From: Leptospira vanthielii serovar Holland str. Waz Holland = ATCC 700522
GTDB lineage: Bacteria; Spirochaetota; Leptospiria; Leptospirales; Leptospiraceae
DNA: 64,000 bases
Assembly: GCF_000332455.1 (NCBI RefSeq)
Contig: NZ_AOGY02000027.1
Coordinates: 1 to 64,000 of the forward strand
Direction of reading: 5' to 3'
Below the pieces are notes generated by a model, which saw nothing but the letters and a program-made list of their open reading frames with translations, did not search any database and was not told where the DNA came from. The number at the start of each line of letters is the position of its first letter. Position 1 is the stretch's first letter. The translations under genes and the position numbers were made by a program. Below are positions 8,693-17,435 of this stretch, in pieces.

Positions 8693-9165
8693 TGAAAACT
8701 TTATCATATCTTTCGTTTTGTTTTATAAGAATTCCTGTAATCGTTTTTTTATTTTTCACTTATCCCGTGTTCTCTAATTTTTTAGTCACACCAGAACAAA
8801 CTTTAAGACTGGAACTAGGTGGATCTTCCCGCGACCAAATTCGCTTTTGCAAACAAAAACCCTTGCAAGTGTTTGGACGTAATCCGATAGCACCATCTAT
8901 CACTTGTCAGTTCCTACCTGAAGCAGAAGTGAGTTTAGACCATTTTTTTGCTGAAGAACTCGCAGACACTGAAGAAACACAATGGGCCTTCTATGATGGC
9001 TCGGGCAAACAATTATTCCCTAGCATTTCGTGGGAAGGTCAAGAGACTCTCCATTTGGTATCGGTTGTGCGCTCCAAACGAGGTCAATTTGGAGTCCAAT
9101 TGCAAAGGAAAAAAGATGGGGCGTACTTTTTCTATCGAACGAAGATGTTGCACTGGGTGATGTAG
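8692..9165 (+). CDS. Small exported protein of unknown function
   Basis: The 157-residue product starts at GTG 8692, sharing one base with the preceding stop codon, so translation is probably coupled. An N-terminal hydrophobic stretch (about 10-30) looks like a signal peptide or anchor. The rest is mixed beta-rich sequence with two Cys (in RFCKQK and ITCQF) that could form a disulfide. No family was recognised. It is the last gene of the PBP operon, after which there is a 147-bp gap with an inverted repeat. Confidence 0.6.
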   Translation: MKTLSYLSFCFIRIPVIVFLFFTYPVFSNFLVTPEQTLRLELGGSSRDQIRFCKQKPLQVFGRNPIAPSITCQFLPEAEVSLDHFFAEELADTEETQWAFYDGSGKQLFPSISWEGQETLHLVSVVRSKRGQFGVQLQRKKDGAYFFYRTKMLHWVM

Positions 9166-9236
9166 GTGATAACCGCTTCGCTTCGGGGTTCAAGCGCAAG
9201 GATACATCAAGTCGCTAAGAAGTTAGATGAAATCGC

Positions 9237-9279
9237 ATCACAAGTCTAAATTGGAAGACTCGCCCTTGTGACTTGTGAT
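9237..9279. repeat. 10-bp perfect inverted repeat between the PBP operon and the RsgA-like gene
   Basis: The arms atcacaagtc (9237-9246) and gacttgtgat (9270-9279) are perfect complements separated by 23 nt. No T-run follows directly, so it is not a classical terminator. It could be an operator for the downstream gene or a relic of an inserted element. Confidence 0.5.
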
Positions 9280-9311
9280 TCTAGATAAAAACCAATTAGT
9301 GGAGAATCATC

Positions 9312-10379
9312 ATGCAATTGTCTGATTTAGGATGGAATTCATTTTTTGAACAGAATTTTGAGAAATATAAAACCCAAGGTCTTTCTGCGATGCGTATCAT
9401 CCGAGAGAACAGAGAAAAATATATAGCTTGTTGTGAACTTGGAGAATTCAGCTGCGAAATTTCAGGAAAATTTCGATTTGATACCGACAGTAAAAGTGAA
9501 TTTCCAGCAGTAGGTGATTGGGTAGTAACTTCTGTTATTCCAAATGAAATGAAAGCAATCATACACGCTCTTTTACCTAGAAAAAGTGTTTTCAGTCGAA
9601 AAGTTGCAGGTCAGATTACTGATGAACAAGTAATTGCAGCTAACATTGACATAGTATTTATTATTACTGGCTTAGATTTAAATTATAATTTACGACGTAT
9701 CGAACGTTTTTTATCAATCGCTTGGGAAAGTAAAGCCCTACCAGTTATTTTGTTAAATAAAGCAGACCTTTGTCCTGAGGCTGAATTACGTAAAACCGAA
9801 GTCGAATCAGTTGCCATCGGAGTGGATGTGTATACACTCAGCGCAACTCAAAATATTGGGATAGATATTTTGAATCAATACATTCAAAGAGGGAAAACCA
9901 TTGCTTTTCTCGGTTCATCAGGAGTTGGAAAATCTACTATCATTAATTCTCTCCTTGGGATGGAACATCTTAAAATGAACGAAGTAAGTGAATTAGGAAG
10001 TCGTGGCCGACATACTACAACTTATCGTGAATTAATCGTACTTCCAAGTGGCGGTATGGTCATTGATACACCTGGAATGCGAGAATTACAAGTTTGGGGT
10101 GATGAAGAAGGATTGAAGTATGTTTTTGATGATATTGAGAAATTAAGTTTAAACTGTCGCTACCGCAATTGCAGTCATGAAAACGAACCGGATTGTGCTG
10201 TACAAAATGCGATCAGCAATGGTTCTCTTGATCCGAAACGTTTAGAAAGTTTTTTAAAATTGAAAAAAGAGTTTAAATATTTAGAAAACAGACAAACCAT
10301 GAAAGCAAGCGCAATTGAAAAAGCAAATTGGAAAACAATTAGTAAACTTGCGAAGAACATTAAAAAGAACAAATTGTAA
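9312..10379 (+). CDS. rsgA: RsgA/YjeQ-type circularly permuted GTPase
   Basis: The 355-residue protein has an N-terminal OB-like region and a circularly permuted GTPase: G4 NKAD at about 149 precedes the P-loop GSSGVGKST at about 201 and G3 DTPG at about 252. A C-terminal zinc knuckle follows (C-x5-CxH..C within NCRYRNCSHENEPDC). RsgA releases maturation factors from late 30S ribosomal subunits. GGAG sits just upstream of the ATG. The gene is more AT-rich than its neighbours and lies between an inverted repeat and a GC-rich repeat array, so it may be an acquired or second RsgA copy. Whether the genome has another cannot be seen here. Confidence 0.9.
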   Translation: MQLSDLGWNSFFEQNFEKYKTQGLSAMRIIRENREKYIACCELGEFSCEISGKFRFDTDSKSEFPAVGDWVVTSVIPNEMKAIIHALLPRKSVFSRKVAGQITDEQVIAANIDIVFIITGLDLNYNLRRIERFLSIAWESKALPVILLNKADLCPEAELRKTEVESVAIGVDVYTLSATQNIGIDILNQYIQRGKTIAFLGSSGVGKSTIINSLLGMEHLKMNEVSELGSRGRHTTTYRELIVLPSGGMVIDTPGMRELQVWGDEEGLKYVFDDIEKLSLNCRYRNCSHENEPDCAVQNAISNGSLDPKRLESFLKLKKEFKYLENRQTMKASAIEKANWKTISKLAKNIKKNKL

Positions 10380-10388
10380 ATAGGATTA

Positions 10389-11042
10389 TTGCCCACCACA
10401 GCACTTCCGCCATCCTGGCTTCGCTCGCTCGGGCCCGTCGTCGCTCTTTTCCGCATCCATGCGGAAACTTCTCCTTCCACCCTTGTTTGTCTTCGACAAC
10501 CAACCTCGCCTACGCTTTCTATAAAAGCTTCGCGGGGTCGAAGTCGCTCGGGTTCTATTCGAATCCTTCAGTTTGTTGTTAGTTGAGGATTTAGTTCCTT
10601 TGTATCGGAACTTAGTTTGGGCAGGGAAGGAGTTCGCCCACCCTTCACTCCGCCATCCTGGCTTCGTTCGCTCGGGCCCGTCGTCGCTCTTTTCCGCATC
10701 GTGCGGAAACTTCTCCTTCCACCCTTGTTTGTCTTCGACAACCAACCGCGCCTACGCTTTCTATAAAAGCTTCGCGGGGTCGAAGTCGAGCTCCTCTATT
10801 CGAATCCTTCATTGGTTGTTAGTTGGAGATTTTGTTCCGTTGAATCGAAACTTAGTTTGGGCAGGGAAGGATTTCGCCCACCCTTCACTCCGCCATCCTG
10901 GCTTCGTTCGCGCGGGCCCGTCGTCGCTCTTTTCCGCATCGTGCGGAAACTTCTCCCTATGGGTCGAAGTCGAGCTCCTCTATTCGAATCCTTCAATTGG
11001 TTGTTAGTTGGAGATTTTGTTCCGTTGAATCGAAACTTAGTT
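10389..11042. repeat. GC-rich tandem repeat array joined to the 3' end of tRNA-Tyr
   Basis: Three related units lie directly downstream of tRNA-Tyr (reading the minus strand). The segment gggcagggaagga, which is the tRNA-Tyr 3' end, recurs at 10619 and 10859 besides the true tRNA at 11044, giving periods of 240 and 185 bp. Each unit also carries about 48 nt of tRNA trailer, a block around gccatcctggcttcg, and a hairpin of form TTTCCGCA-loop-TGCGGAAA at 10448-10467, 10691-10709 and 10931-10949. The unit nearest the tRNA lacks about 55 bp present in the others, and the farthest lacks the tRNA part. Open frames across this stretch are by-products of the repeats, and no gene is called. Confidence 0.85.
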
Positions 11043-11130
<88 letters not shown>

Positions 11131-11138
11131 GTGCATGA

Positions 11139-11210
11139 AGCCGCCTGAGGGATTTGAACCTCCGACCGGCTGTTTACAAAACAGCTGCTCTACCACTGAG
11201 CTAAGGCGGC
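11139..11210 (-). tRNA. tRNA-Thr (anticodon TGT)
   Basis: The cloverleaf is complete: acceptor GCCGCCT/AGGCGGC, D-arm with AGCTCAGTGGTAGAGC, anticodon stem GCTGT/ACAGC around TTTGTAA reading TGT, and T-arm GGAGG-TTCAAAT-CCCTC. CCA is not encoded. It is the first gene of a Thr-Tyr pair transcribed leftwards. Confidence 0.95.
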
Positions 11211-11219
11211 ATGCATTTC

Positions 11220-11248
11220 CAATTTTTGTGAAATGCAGTTAAGGTCAA
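11220..11248 (-). promoter_or_regulatory. Weak candidate promoter for the tRNA-Thr/Tyr pair
   Basis: On the minus strand TTGACC (11243-11248) is followed after 17 nt by AAATTG (11220-11225), which ends 9 nt before the tRNA-Thr 5' end. The -35 is good and the -10 poor, so support comes mainly from position. Confidence 0.3.
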
Positions 11249-11294
11249 ATAAAAATTCTTTGAGCGCAGGTGGATTCTTTCAGAATGACAGGAG

Positions 11295-11684
11295 ATGGCA
11301 CTGTTTTTGGTCAATTCTCTCATGACGGTCTCCCTTATTGGATTCTATTTGGGTTATTTTTTTCGTAAGACGGACCAAAACCGGCATAGGCTCTTCAATA
11401 CCATCGGGATTTTGGCAAATTTATCTGCTGCTGTCTATTTACTCGGCATGAAATATTTGTTAGGTGGCATAACGGAACACCAAATTTATCCAACGGCACC
11501 GGAAATCATCATTCATACCCATCGTTTTTTTGCAGCCATCGCCCTAATTCTAATGTTGTGTATGGGTTATTTGGGGTGGAAAAGAAAACGGAACCTACAC
11601 GTAAAATTGCATTACATCTTTTTGCCATTGTACACGATTGTTTATATCTCCGGTCTGTTTTTATTTCAATCAAAACCGCTTTAA
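11295..11684 (+). CDS. Small four-helix membrane protein, possibly DUF420-like
   Basis: The 129-residue protein has about four hydrophobic helices, with histidines at helix edges (IIIHTHRFFAAIA and NLHVKLHYIFLPLYTI). That pattern resembles DUF420/YozB-type membrane proteins linked to cytochrome oxidase assembly, but the match is not firm. An AGGAG touches the ATG at 11295, which is too close, so translation may begin at TTG 11307 or ATG 11322. The stop is followed at once by the transketolase gene, so the two are probably co-transcribed. Confidence 0.6.
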   Translation: MALFLVNSLMTVSLIGFYLGYFFRKTDQNRHRLFNTIGILANLSAAVYLLGMKYLLGGITEHQIYPTAPEIIIHTHRFFAAIALILMLCMGYLGWKRKRNLHVKLHYIFLPLYTIVYISGLFLFQSKPL

Positions 11685-11693
11685 GGAATGTTC

Positions 11694-12506
11694 ATGGAAA
11701 AAATTGAAGTCGCAAAAAAATTTGCAAAAGATATCCGAATCCAAGTGATCAAAATGGTAACGGCTGCCAACTCCGGTCACCCAGGTGGTCCTCTTGGACT
11801 TGCTGATATCTATGCGGCACTCTATACTTCTATTTTAAATCATGATCCAAAAAATCCTGAATGGGCAGAAAGAGACAGGCTCATTCTTTCCAACGGCCAC
11901 GTTTGTGCGGTTCGTTATGCTTCCATGGGATTATCTGGTTATTTTCCTGTAGAAGATTTACTTACATTTCGAAATATCAATTCGTATCTCCAAGGACACC
12001 CTTCCACTCGTTATATGAAGGGACTTGAATCCAGTTCAGGATCTCTTGGGCAAGGTTTGTCGGTATCTGTTGGTTTGGCACTCGGTGCGAAGTTAAAAAA
12101 AGAGACATATAAAATTTATACATGTATTTCTGACGGTGAGTGCGGAGAAGGAATGACTTGGGAAGCGGCACAATCTGCGGTACACTTCAAAGCAGATAAC
12201 CTCATTGCCTTTATGGATCGTAACTACATTCAAATTGATGGTAATACAGAAGAAGTCATGAAGTTAGAACCACTTGATAAAAAATTTGAAATGTTTGGTT
12301 GGAATGTGATCAATGCAGACGGACATAATATGGAAGAAATTTTTTCTGCATTTGCTAAAGCAAAACAACATACAGGTGGACCAACGCTGATTGTCTTTAG
12401 AACCATTTTAGGGAAAGGTGTTTCTTATATGGAAAACAATCCTAAATGGCACGGAACTCCTCCGAACAAAGAACAAGAAGCGCAAGCACTTGCAGAATTA
12501 GGTTAA
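11694..12506 (+). CDS. Transketolase, N-terminal (thiamine diphosphate-binding) subunit
   Basis: The 270-residue product matches the first domain of transketolase. It has SGHPGGPLG near residue 28, [24 protein letters not shown], and the ThDP/Mg motif [14 protein letters not shown] ending in DRN. In split transketolases a separate pyrimidine-binding subunit completes the enzyme of the non-oxidative pentose phosphate pathway. Here the partner gene is not adjacent, since the next gene is SirB1-like. I prefer ATG 11694 over 11688, as the family normally starts close to the [13 protein letters not shown] segment and AAGGA lies upstream. Confidence 0.9.
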   Translation: MEKIEVAKKFAKDIRIQVIKMVTAANSGHPGGPLGLADIYAALYTSILNHDPKNPEWAERDRLILSNGHVCAVRYASMGLSGYFPVEDLLTFRNINSYLQGHPSTRYMKGLESSSGSLGQGLSVSVGLALGAKLKKETYKIYTCISDGECGEGMTWEAAQSAVHFKADNLIAFMDRNYIQIDGNTEEVMKLEPLDKKFEMFGWNVINADGHNMEEIFSAFAKAKQHTGGPTLIVFRTILGKGVSYMENNPKWHGTPPNKEQEAQALAELG

Positions 12507-12520
12507 TCTTCTAGATTCGA

Positions 12521-12548
12521 TTGACATTTTTGTTTTTATACAGATAGT
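12521..12548 (+). promoter_or_regulatory. Promoter in front of the SirB1-like gene, possibly giving a leaderless mRNA
   Basis: A perfect -35 TTGACA (12521-12526) is followed after 16 nt by GATAGT (12543-12548). Transcription would start about 7 nt later, at or next to the ATG at 12555, and there is no Shine-Dalgarno in the gap. Confidence 0.45.
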
Positions 12549-12554
12549 TTTTGC

Positions 12555-13448
12555 ATGGGACAAACTTCCTTTCCTGACTTTTATCCGGATGATATCACTC
12601 GTTTATTGTATGATTGGGAAGTTGCCCCTCCTGAAAAAAAACGTTTTCTATTAAAACTCATCGCATCTCGCATTCCATGGCAGATCCAATTAGAATCTGC
12701 TTTGGAAGAAGTAAAAGATCCTTATCTGCGTGTGCAAGCTCGCAATCTAAAATCGGAAATTACCCGACATAGACTTCGCCATTCCTTTTTCAAACTCACG
12801 TTACGTGGGAACACAAATCATTATAAAGATTTAGAAGAGATGGCAGTACAGTTGTCTAGTATTGGTTTTCCTGATCAAAACTATGCTGAAATCAAACATG
12901 AGTTGGATCGAATTGCACTTCGTGTATCAGAGTTGTATGATGACCATTCTGGTTATTTAACCGATGAACTAAAAGTCCAAATTCTCTGTCAGGTTTTATT
13001 CCAAGAAGAGGGTTTTGTTGGAAATATTCAAAAATATAATGATCCAGGTAATTCTTATTTATTTCAGGTAATCAATAGCAGGTTAGGAATTCCGATTTCT
13101 TTATCCGTGGTTTATTTGTTAGTTGGTCAGCGTTTGGGTCTTCCACTCTATGGAACCAATCTTCCACTTCATTTCCTTTTACAATATGAATCGGATGGTT
13201 ATTTTACCTATATTGATCCATTCCACGGTGGTGTTTTGTTAGATAAATTCACTTGTGAAAAGTTTTTAGAAGCGAACGGATATACCAATTCCCCAAAATA
13301 TTTTACAAAAGCCTCTACACTTTCCATGATCAAACGTATGTGCAGAAATCTTATCCATATCTACAGGGACAACCAAACCAAAGAAATGGAAAATACAATC
13401 AAAGATCACCTGCAGATTTTGGAAAGCCGATCCACGCATGTGGAATAA
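12555..13448 (+). CDS. SirB1/transglutaminase-like family protein
   Basis: The 297-residue protein matches the SirB1-type transglutaminase-like fold (Transglut_core2). The diagnostic run is NSRLGIPISLSVVYLLVGQRLG followed by LPLHFLLQY and YIDPFHGG, at about residues 175-225. The classical catalytic Cys is replaced here by Ser/Leu-rich sequence, as in many SirB1 proteins, so peptidase activity is doubtful. The biochemical role of the family is unclear. It is 4 nt upstream of the polyprenyl synthase gene, so the two form a unit. Confidence 0.75.
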   Translation: MGQTSFPDFYPDDITRLLYDWEVAPPEKKRFLLKLIASRIPWQIQLESALEEVKDPYLRVQARNLKSEITRHRLRHSFFKLTLRGNTNHYKDLEEMAVQLSSIGFPDQNYAEIKHELDRIALRVSELYDDHSGYLTDELKVQILCQVLFQEEGFVGNIQKYNDPGNSYLFQVINSRLGIPISLSVVYLLVGQRLGLPLYGTNLPLHFLLQYESDGYFTYIDPFHGGVLLDKFTCEKFLEANGYTNSPKYFTKASTLSMIKRMCRNLIHIYRDNQTKEMENTIKDHLQILESRSTHVE

Positions 13449-13451
13449 AGA

Positions 13452-14405
13452 ATGAAATCAAATCTTCGAATCCAATCCATCTTAGCTAAGTTTGATAAAA
13501 ATTTGGATGGAATTATTAAAGAAGACATTCCTATACTTAAAAAAATCAAAAAACACGTAATCACTTCTGGCGGAAAACGGATTCGGCCCTTTTCTCATTA
13601 TCTTTTTTGTCAGTTCCTTGATGTAAAAAATAAGAATTGGTTGGATGTAGGAAGTGTTGCGGAACTCATCCACGCCGCAAGTTTACTCCATGATGATGTG
13701 GTAGACAATGCACCTATCCGTCGTGGTAAACCCACCATTGGATCTTTGTTCGGAAACAAAACGGCTATCCTTGCCGGCGACTATCTGTTAGCTTGTGGGA
13801 TCAGTCGGCTCAACTCCCTTGGAAATCCTGAACTTATGGAAATTTTTTCCCAAGTATTAAAGGATCTTTCCGTAAGTGAACTTCTGCAGATGGAATGGGA
13901 AAAAAATCCTAAAATTTCCTTAAAAGTATATGATTCCATTATTTACGGAAAAACGGCCTCTCTATTTGGTGTTTGTACAGAATCAAGTGCTATCCTTGCG
14001 GGTAAATCCAAAAAAGAAAGAGCCCTCATTCGTGATTTTGGTGTTAGGTTAGGGAAACTTTTCCAAAAGAAAGATGATTGTTTAGACTATTTTGTAGATT
14101 CGAATACAAGTGGTAAGGAATTTTTAAAAGATTTTAAAAATGGGTTATTTACTTATCCAGTTCTTGTTCTTCGTAACCAACTGGGACTCTTGGAAAAAAG
14201 GAAGTTAGAATCTGTATTCAAAAAAGATGAAAGAAATTCTTCTGATGAATCCTATATCCTTGGTTTGATGGAATCTAAAAAAATCTCTGCAATGATACAC
14301 AAAGAACTAAGTTCAGAGAAAAACTATCTGCTTGGTTTTTTAAATCAATTTCCAAATAGCTCCGAACGAGAGTTATTTGTAGAACAATTAGATCGACTTA
14401 CTTAA
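13452..14405 (+). CDS. Trans-polyprenyl diphosphate synthase
   Basis: The 317-residue protein has GGKRIRP near residue 39, the first Asp-rich motif in LHDDVVDNAPIRRGKPT (about 77-92) and the second in FQKKDDCLDYF (about 212). It condenses isopentenyl diphosphate onto allylic primers to make a long isoprenoid tail, probably for the quinone side chain, although chain length cannot be read reliably. The residues just before the first DDxxD (AASLLH) lack a bulky aromatic, which agrees with a long product. Its stop abuts the stop of the convergent histidine kinase gene with no spacer. Confidence 0.88.
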   Translation: MKSNLRIQSILAKFDKNLDGIIKEDIPILKKIKKHVITSGGKRIRPFSHYLFCQFLDVKNKNWLDVGSVAELIHAASLLHDDVVDNAPIRRGKPTIGSLFGNKTAILAGDYLLACGISRLNSLGNPELMEIFSQVLKDLSVSELLQMEWEKNPKISLKVYDSIIYGKTASLFGVCTESSAILAGKSKKERALIRDFGVRLGKLFQKKDDCLDYFVDSNTSGKEFLKDFKNGLFTYPVLVLRNQLGLLEKRKLESVFKKDERNSSDESYILGLMESKKISAMIHKELSSEKNYLLGFLNQFPNSSERELFVEQLDRLT

Positions 14406-16607
14406 TCATTCTTCTGTGAACGGTTCATTGGGGTCAATGAACTCAACGATAGGTAATTGAATAGAGAAACAAGTTCTTCCTGGCTCTGATTCTATATGTA
14501 TATTACCTTTGTGTTTTTCTATGATTGATTTTGTAATTCCTAGCCCCATTCCCGTTCCATCTCCGTGGTTTTTTGTGGTAAAAAAAGGTTCAAAGATTTT
14601 TTTCTGAATCTCTAATGGAATTCCTGGACCATTGTCTATTACTTTGATCTCGATTAGATTTCCTTGTTTTTCTGTAGTGATCATAAGGTTCCCTTTTTGG
14701 TTCATGGCTTCCAATCCATTCAAAATCAAATTTGTCCAAACACGAAGTAAATCTTCTGGCCAACCGAGGATCGTCGCATCTGTCAAAAATGTTTTCTTTA
14801 GGGAAACTTTTCCTCGCATTTTATATTGATAAATAGTAAGCACTGTTTCAATATTTTCTAATAGAGTAAATATCCTTCTTTCTTCTACTTTTGTCACACG
14901 AGAAAAGTTTTTCAGAGCTAAGATGATTTTCGAAGATCTGTCTACTGCGATCTGAATGATGGATAAATGGAGTTTGAAGTTTTTCTCTTCAAAAATAAGA
15001 TTAGAAAGTTTTTCCTGCCCTGATTTCAATAGGGCTATTTCTTCATCGTATAACTTGGTAATCCCAACGTCCAAAAACCTTTCCAACATACTTTCCTCGA
15101 GTTCTAAGTCATTGTCTTTGCAGATTTTTTTGAGACTTGCCTTTTTGTCTTTTCGTTCCGTGTAACTTGCCACGAGACCAAAGTCGGATTGGTAGGTAAG
15201 CATTTGTTTGATGGTTTTAATTTCCGTTGGCTCTAACGATGAATATATATTTTCTTTGGATCCTAAGTTCTTAATTTCATTGTCTTTAGATTCGATTAGG
15301 GTTTCTATTGAGGCTTTGATAGCGCTTAGCGGGTTGTTGATTTCATGCGCTACACCTGCTACAAGTTTTCCCAACTCAGACATCTTTTCTGAAAACACCA
15401 ACTGGTTTTCGGTATGACTGATCTGTAACAATGCCTTTTCTAATTTCTCTTTTTGGGTCTGAATTTCTTTGGTCCGTTCCAAAACCATCGTTTCCAATTC
15501 TGCGTTTTCTTTGGTTACAGTTTGTTCTTTTTTTATACGATTCTGAATTTGAAATTTTGAAATCGCAATTGTAAAAATTGTCATCTGGACGGCTGCACCA
15601 ATTTCATTTGCAGAACTTAAAAATGGAAAAGAAGGTAAATACCCAAGATTGACAGAAATTAATAATGTTGTGCTGATCTGTCTAACCAAAAAAGCATAAA
15701 ACAAAACGTTTGCATTTTCTCTTTTGTTAATCATACAATAAATTGCATAACCAAAATTTGCCGTTGCTAACATCAGACTATTCGCATATATGAATCGAAA
15801 GTATAATTGAAGATCTATAAAAACAATGAAAATAGAAGCTAACAATGAATATGCATAGAAAACTAAATATTTGTCAGTGTTGGGGTATTTTTGTTTTGTT
15901 TGAAGGAATTCTCGCAAAAAAAGAATGAGTCCAATAGGACTTAAAGAAACAAGACCAGGAACATATCTATAAAACCAAACACAGTTACTAAAACCATATT
16001 CATAAAAGAGACCCGATCTGAGAACGTTTGTAAATAGAACTGAGATTGTGGCAAAGGTTAGTAATAGATAAATTCGTTCTCTTAGGATGATGTATTGAGT
16101 CGCAGAAAAAAGACATACTAAAATACAAAGTCCAAAGTAGAAACCTTGCCAAAGAGAAATAGATTTAGTATATTGCAATAAACTGAATTCATCACGGATT
16201 CGAAAATTGATTCTGTGAGTGTCTTCGGATCGAATTCGAAATAGGTAGGTTCCTTTTTCCTTCGCAGGAAATACAAATCCACCTGTAAAAGAAACTTCTG
16301 GTAGTTTTTTTCTAACCAAACCCGTTTTGATACCAGAGACTTTTTTTCCGTCCTGAAATAACTCGTAATCTAATTCAGGAATCATTCCATTTTCAAAATG
16401 CAAGAATCTGGAAGGGCTTTCGTCTAAATCGATTTGGTAATAGTGGCTATCTTTTGTGAATCCAAAATAGAAGAGGGAACTGTGGTCATTAGGATTAAGG
16501 TCTGTTAGTTTAGCTTTTGGGTTTGTTCCTAAATGCCAAAGGCCCACACCACCTTCCGCCCAAAGCGAAAGGGGAAGGAAAAAAAGGCAAAAAAAGAATC
16601 GATACAA
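14406..16607 (-). CDS. 7TM-DISM sensor histidine kinase
   Basis: The 733-residue protein has a signal peptide, an extracellular beta-sandwich (about 25-150) and a seven-helix 7TM-DISM membrane region (about 150-350). A coiled coil follows, then a dimerisation domain with the phospho-accepting His in GVAHEINNP (about 421). The ATPase domain carries a DNGPGIP box (about 660) and a GTGMGLGITKSII box. Between the His box and the ATPase lie roughly 150 residues, far more than the usual 60, containing extra charged helices. No receiver domain or partner regulator is adjacent. It presumably senses an envelope ligand and signals to an unlinked response regulator. Confidence 0.9.
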   Translation of the reverse strand: MYRFFFCLFFLPLSLWAEGGVGLWHLGTNPKAKLTDLNPNDHSSLFYFGFTKDSHYYQIDLDESPSRFLHFENGMIPELDYELFQDGKKVSGIKTGLVRKKLPEVSFTGGFVFPAKEKGTYLFRIRSEDTHRINFRIRDEFSLLQYTKSISLWQGFYFGLCILVCLFSATQYIILRERIYLLLTFATISVLFTNVLRSGLFYEYGFSNCVWFYRYVPGLVSLSPIGLILFLREFLQTKQKYPNTDKYLVFYAYSLLASIFIVFIDLQLYFRFIYANSLMLATANFGYAIYCMINKRENANVLFYAFLVRQISTTLLISVNLGYLPSFPFLSSANEIGAAVQMTIFTIAISKFQIQNRIKKEQTVTKENAELETMVLERTKEIQTQKEKLEKALLQISHTENQLVFSEKMSELGKLVAGVAHEINNPLSAIKASIETLIESKDNEIKNLGSKENIYSSLEPTEIKTIKQMLTYQSDFGLVASYTERKDKKASLKKICKDNDLELEESMLERFLDVGITKLYDEEIALLKSGQEKLSNLIFEEKNFKLHLSIIQIAVDRSSKIILALKNFSRVTKVEERRIFTLLENIETVLTIYQYKMRGKVSLKKTFLTDATILGWPEDLLRVWTNLILNGLEAMNQKGNLMITTEKQGNLIEIKVIDNGPGIPLEIQKKIFEPFFTTKNHGDGTGMGLGITKSIIEKHKGNIHIESEPGRTCFSIQLPIVEFIDPNEPFTEE

Positions 16608-16630
16608 TCCTTAAGATCGTTAGTTGGATT

Positions 16631-17356
16631 TTATTGGGGAACGATATTCGGTGCGTTACATTTTAATGTTCCGCGAATGATAACCGATTTTGCATCTGTA
16701 TTTGTGTTCTGCACTAAACAAGTTTTATTGTCCGATGTAAAACATTGTGTTGTGGATGTTCCAGAAGTACAATTCACACTATCTAGAGTATTACAAGAGT
16801 TAAGTATTGAAGTTGTGGATGTTGTCGAAGTACTATAAGTTCCATTGAGTGTGACTTCTAAGTTAAAGAAGGAGATCTGTTGTGCACTTTGGAGTGCTGT
16901 ATCAATATTGATCCCTTGATTGAACCATTCCACAGTTCCTTGTGTTCCTTGGACCGTTTTCCCGAAAGCTCCACCCGCAAGGACAAAACCTTGTTGCGGA
17001 TCGATTTTTCCTTGGATTTGTGTACTATCATAAGTAAAACGTAGGTTGAGAGTTTCTTTTGTTTTAAAAATTAACTGAGAAATAACCGTAAAACGTGTGT
17101 TATTGGTATTGCTTGTTGTAGTTCCCGTGGTTCCCGTGGTTCCGGTTGTTCCTGTCCCGGTAGTAGCCGTTGTTGCCGGAGTGGCTTGCCCGCAGCTCGT
17201 TGTAACGTCGTTATCCACTTCCCCTAAAAAGTAGAGGGATGCCTCTCCCTCTGGTAGAATCGTTATTTCCGCTTTGTTTTCGTTTTTTAGACCACAAGCA
17301 AGGAAAATTGAGGAAAATGCGAAAAGAATAACAATAGATCGAAACATACCATCCAA
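16631..17356 (-). CDS. Lipoprotein with Thr/Gly repeat tract
   Basis: The product of about 241 residues has a lipoprotein signal ending SIFLAC (Cys about 21) and a short conserved-looking stretch. A low-complexity tract of TGTTGTTG type follows at about residues 65-85, and then a beta-rich region with four or more Cys towards the end (SCNTLDSVNC, TQCFTSDNKTC). Such Thr-rich linkers are common in surface lipoproteins of Leptospira. Two starts are possible, ATG 17356 and ATG 17347, and the second keeps a tighter signal peptide. The gene lies 23 bp upstream of the sensor kinase, so they might be co-expressed. No function is assigned. Confidence 0.7.
   Translation of the reverse strand: MDGMFRSIVILFAFSSIFLACGLKNENKAEITILPEGEASLYFLGEVDNDVTTSCGQATPATTATTGTGTTGTTGTTGTTTSNTNNTRFTVISQLIFKTKETLNLRFTYDSTQIQGKIDPQQGFVLAGGAFGKTVQGTQGTVEWFNQGINIDTALQSAQQISFFNLEVTLNGTYSTSTTSTTSILNSCNTLDSVNCTSGTSTTQCFTSDNKTCLVQNTNTDAKSVIIRGTLKCNAPNIVPQ
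17121..17160. repeat. Short tandem repeat inside the Thr/Gly lipoprotein gene
   Basis: Units of gttcccgtg (9 bp) followed by diverged copies encode the Thr-Thr-Gly tract. Because the unit is a multiple of three, copy changes would alter linker length without a frameshift. Confidence 0.6.
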
Positions 17357-17435
17357 TCGTCACAGGAATTCATTCTTGGGTCAAGAGGATTCAGAATTTC
17401 CTTGGGAATTTTAGGCGAAATTACAATCTTGTCCT

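Noticed and set aside
10389..11042. CRISPR array
   Set aside because: Periods are 240 and 185 bp, units are long and contain tRNA pieces, and there are no spacers or cas genes.
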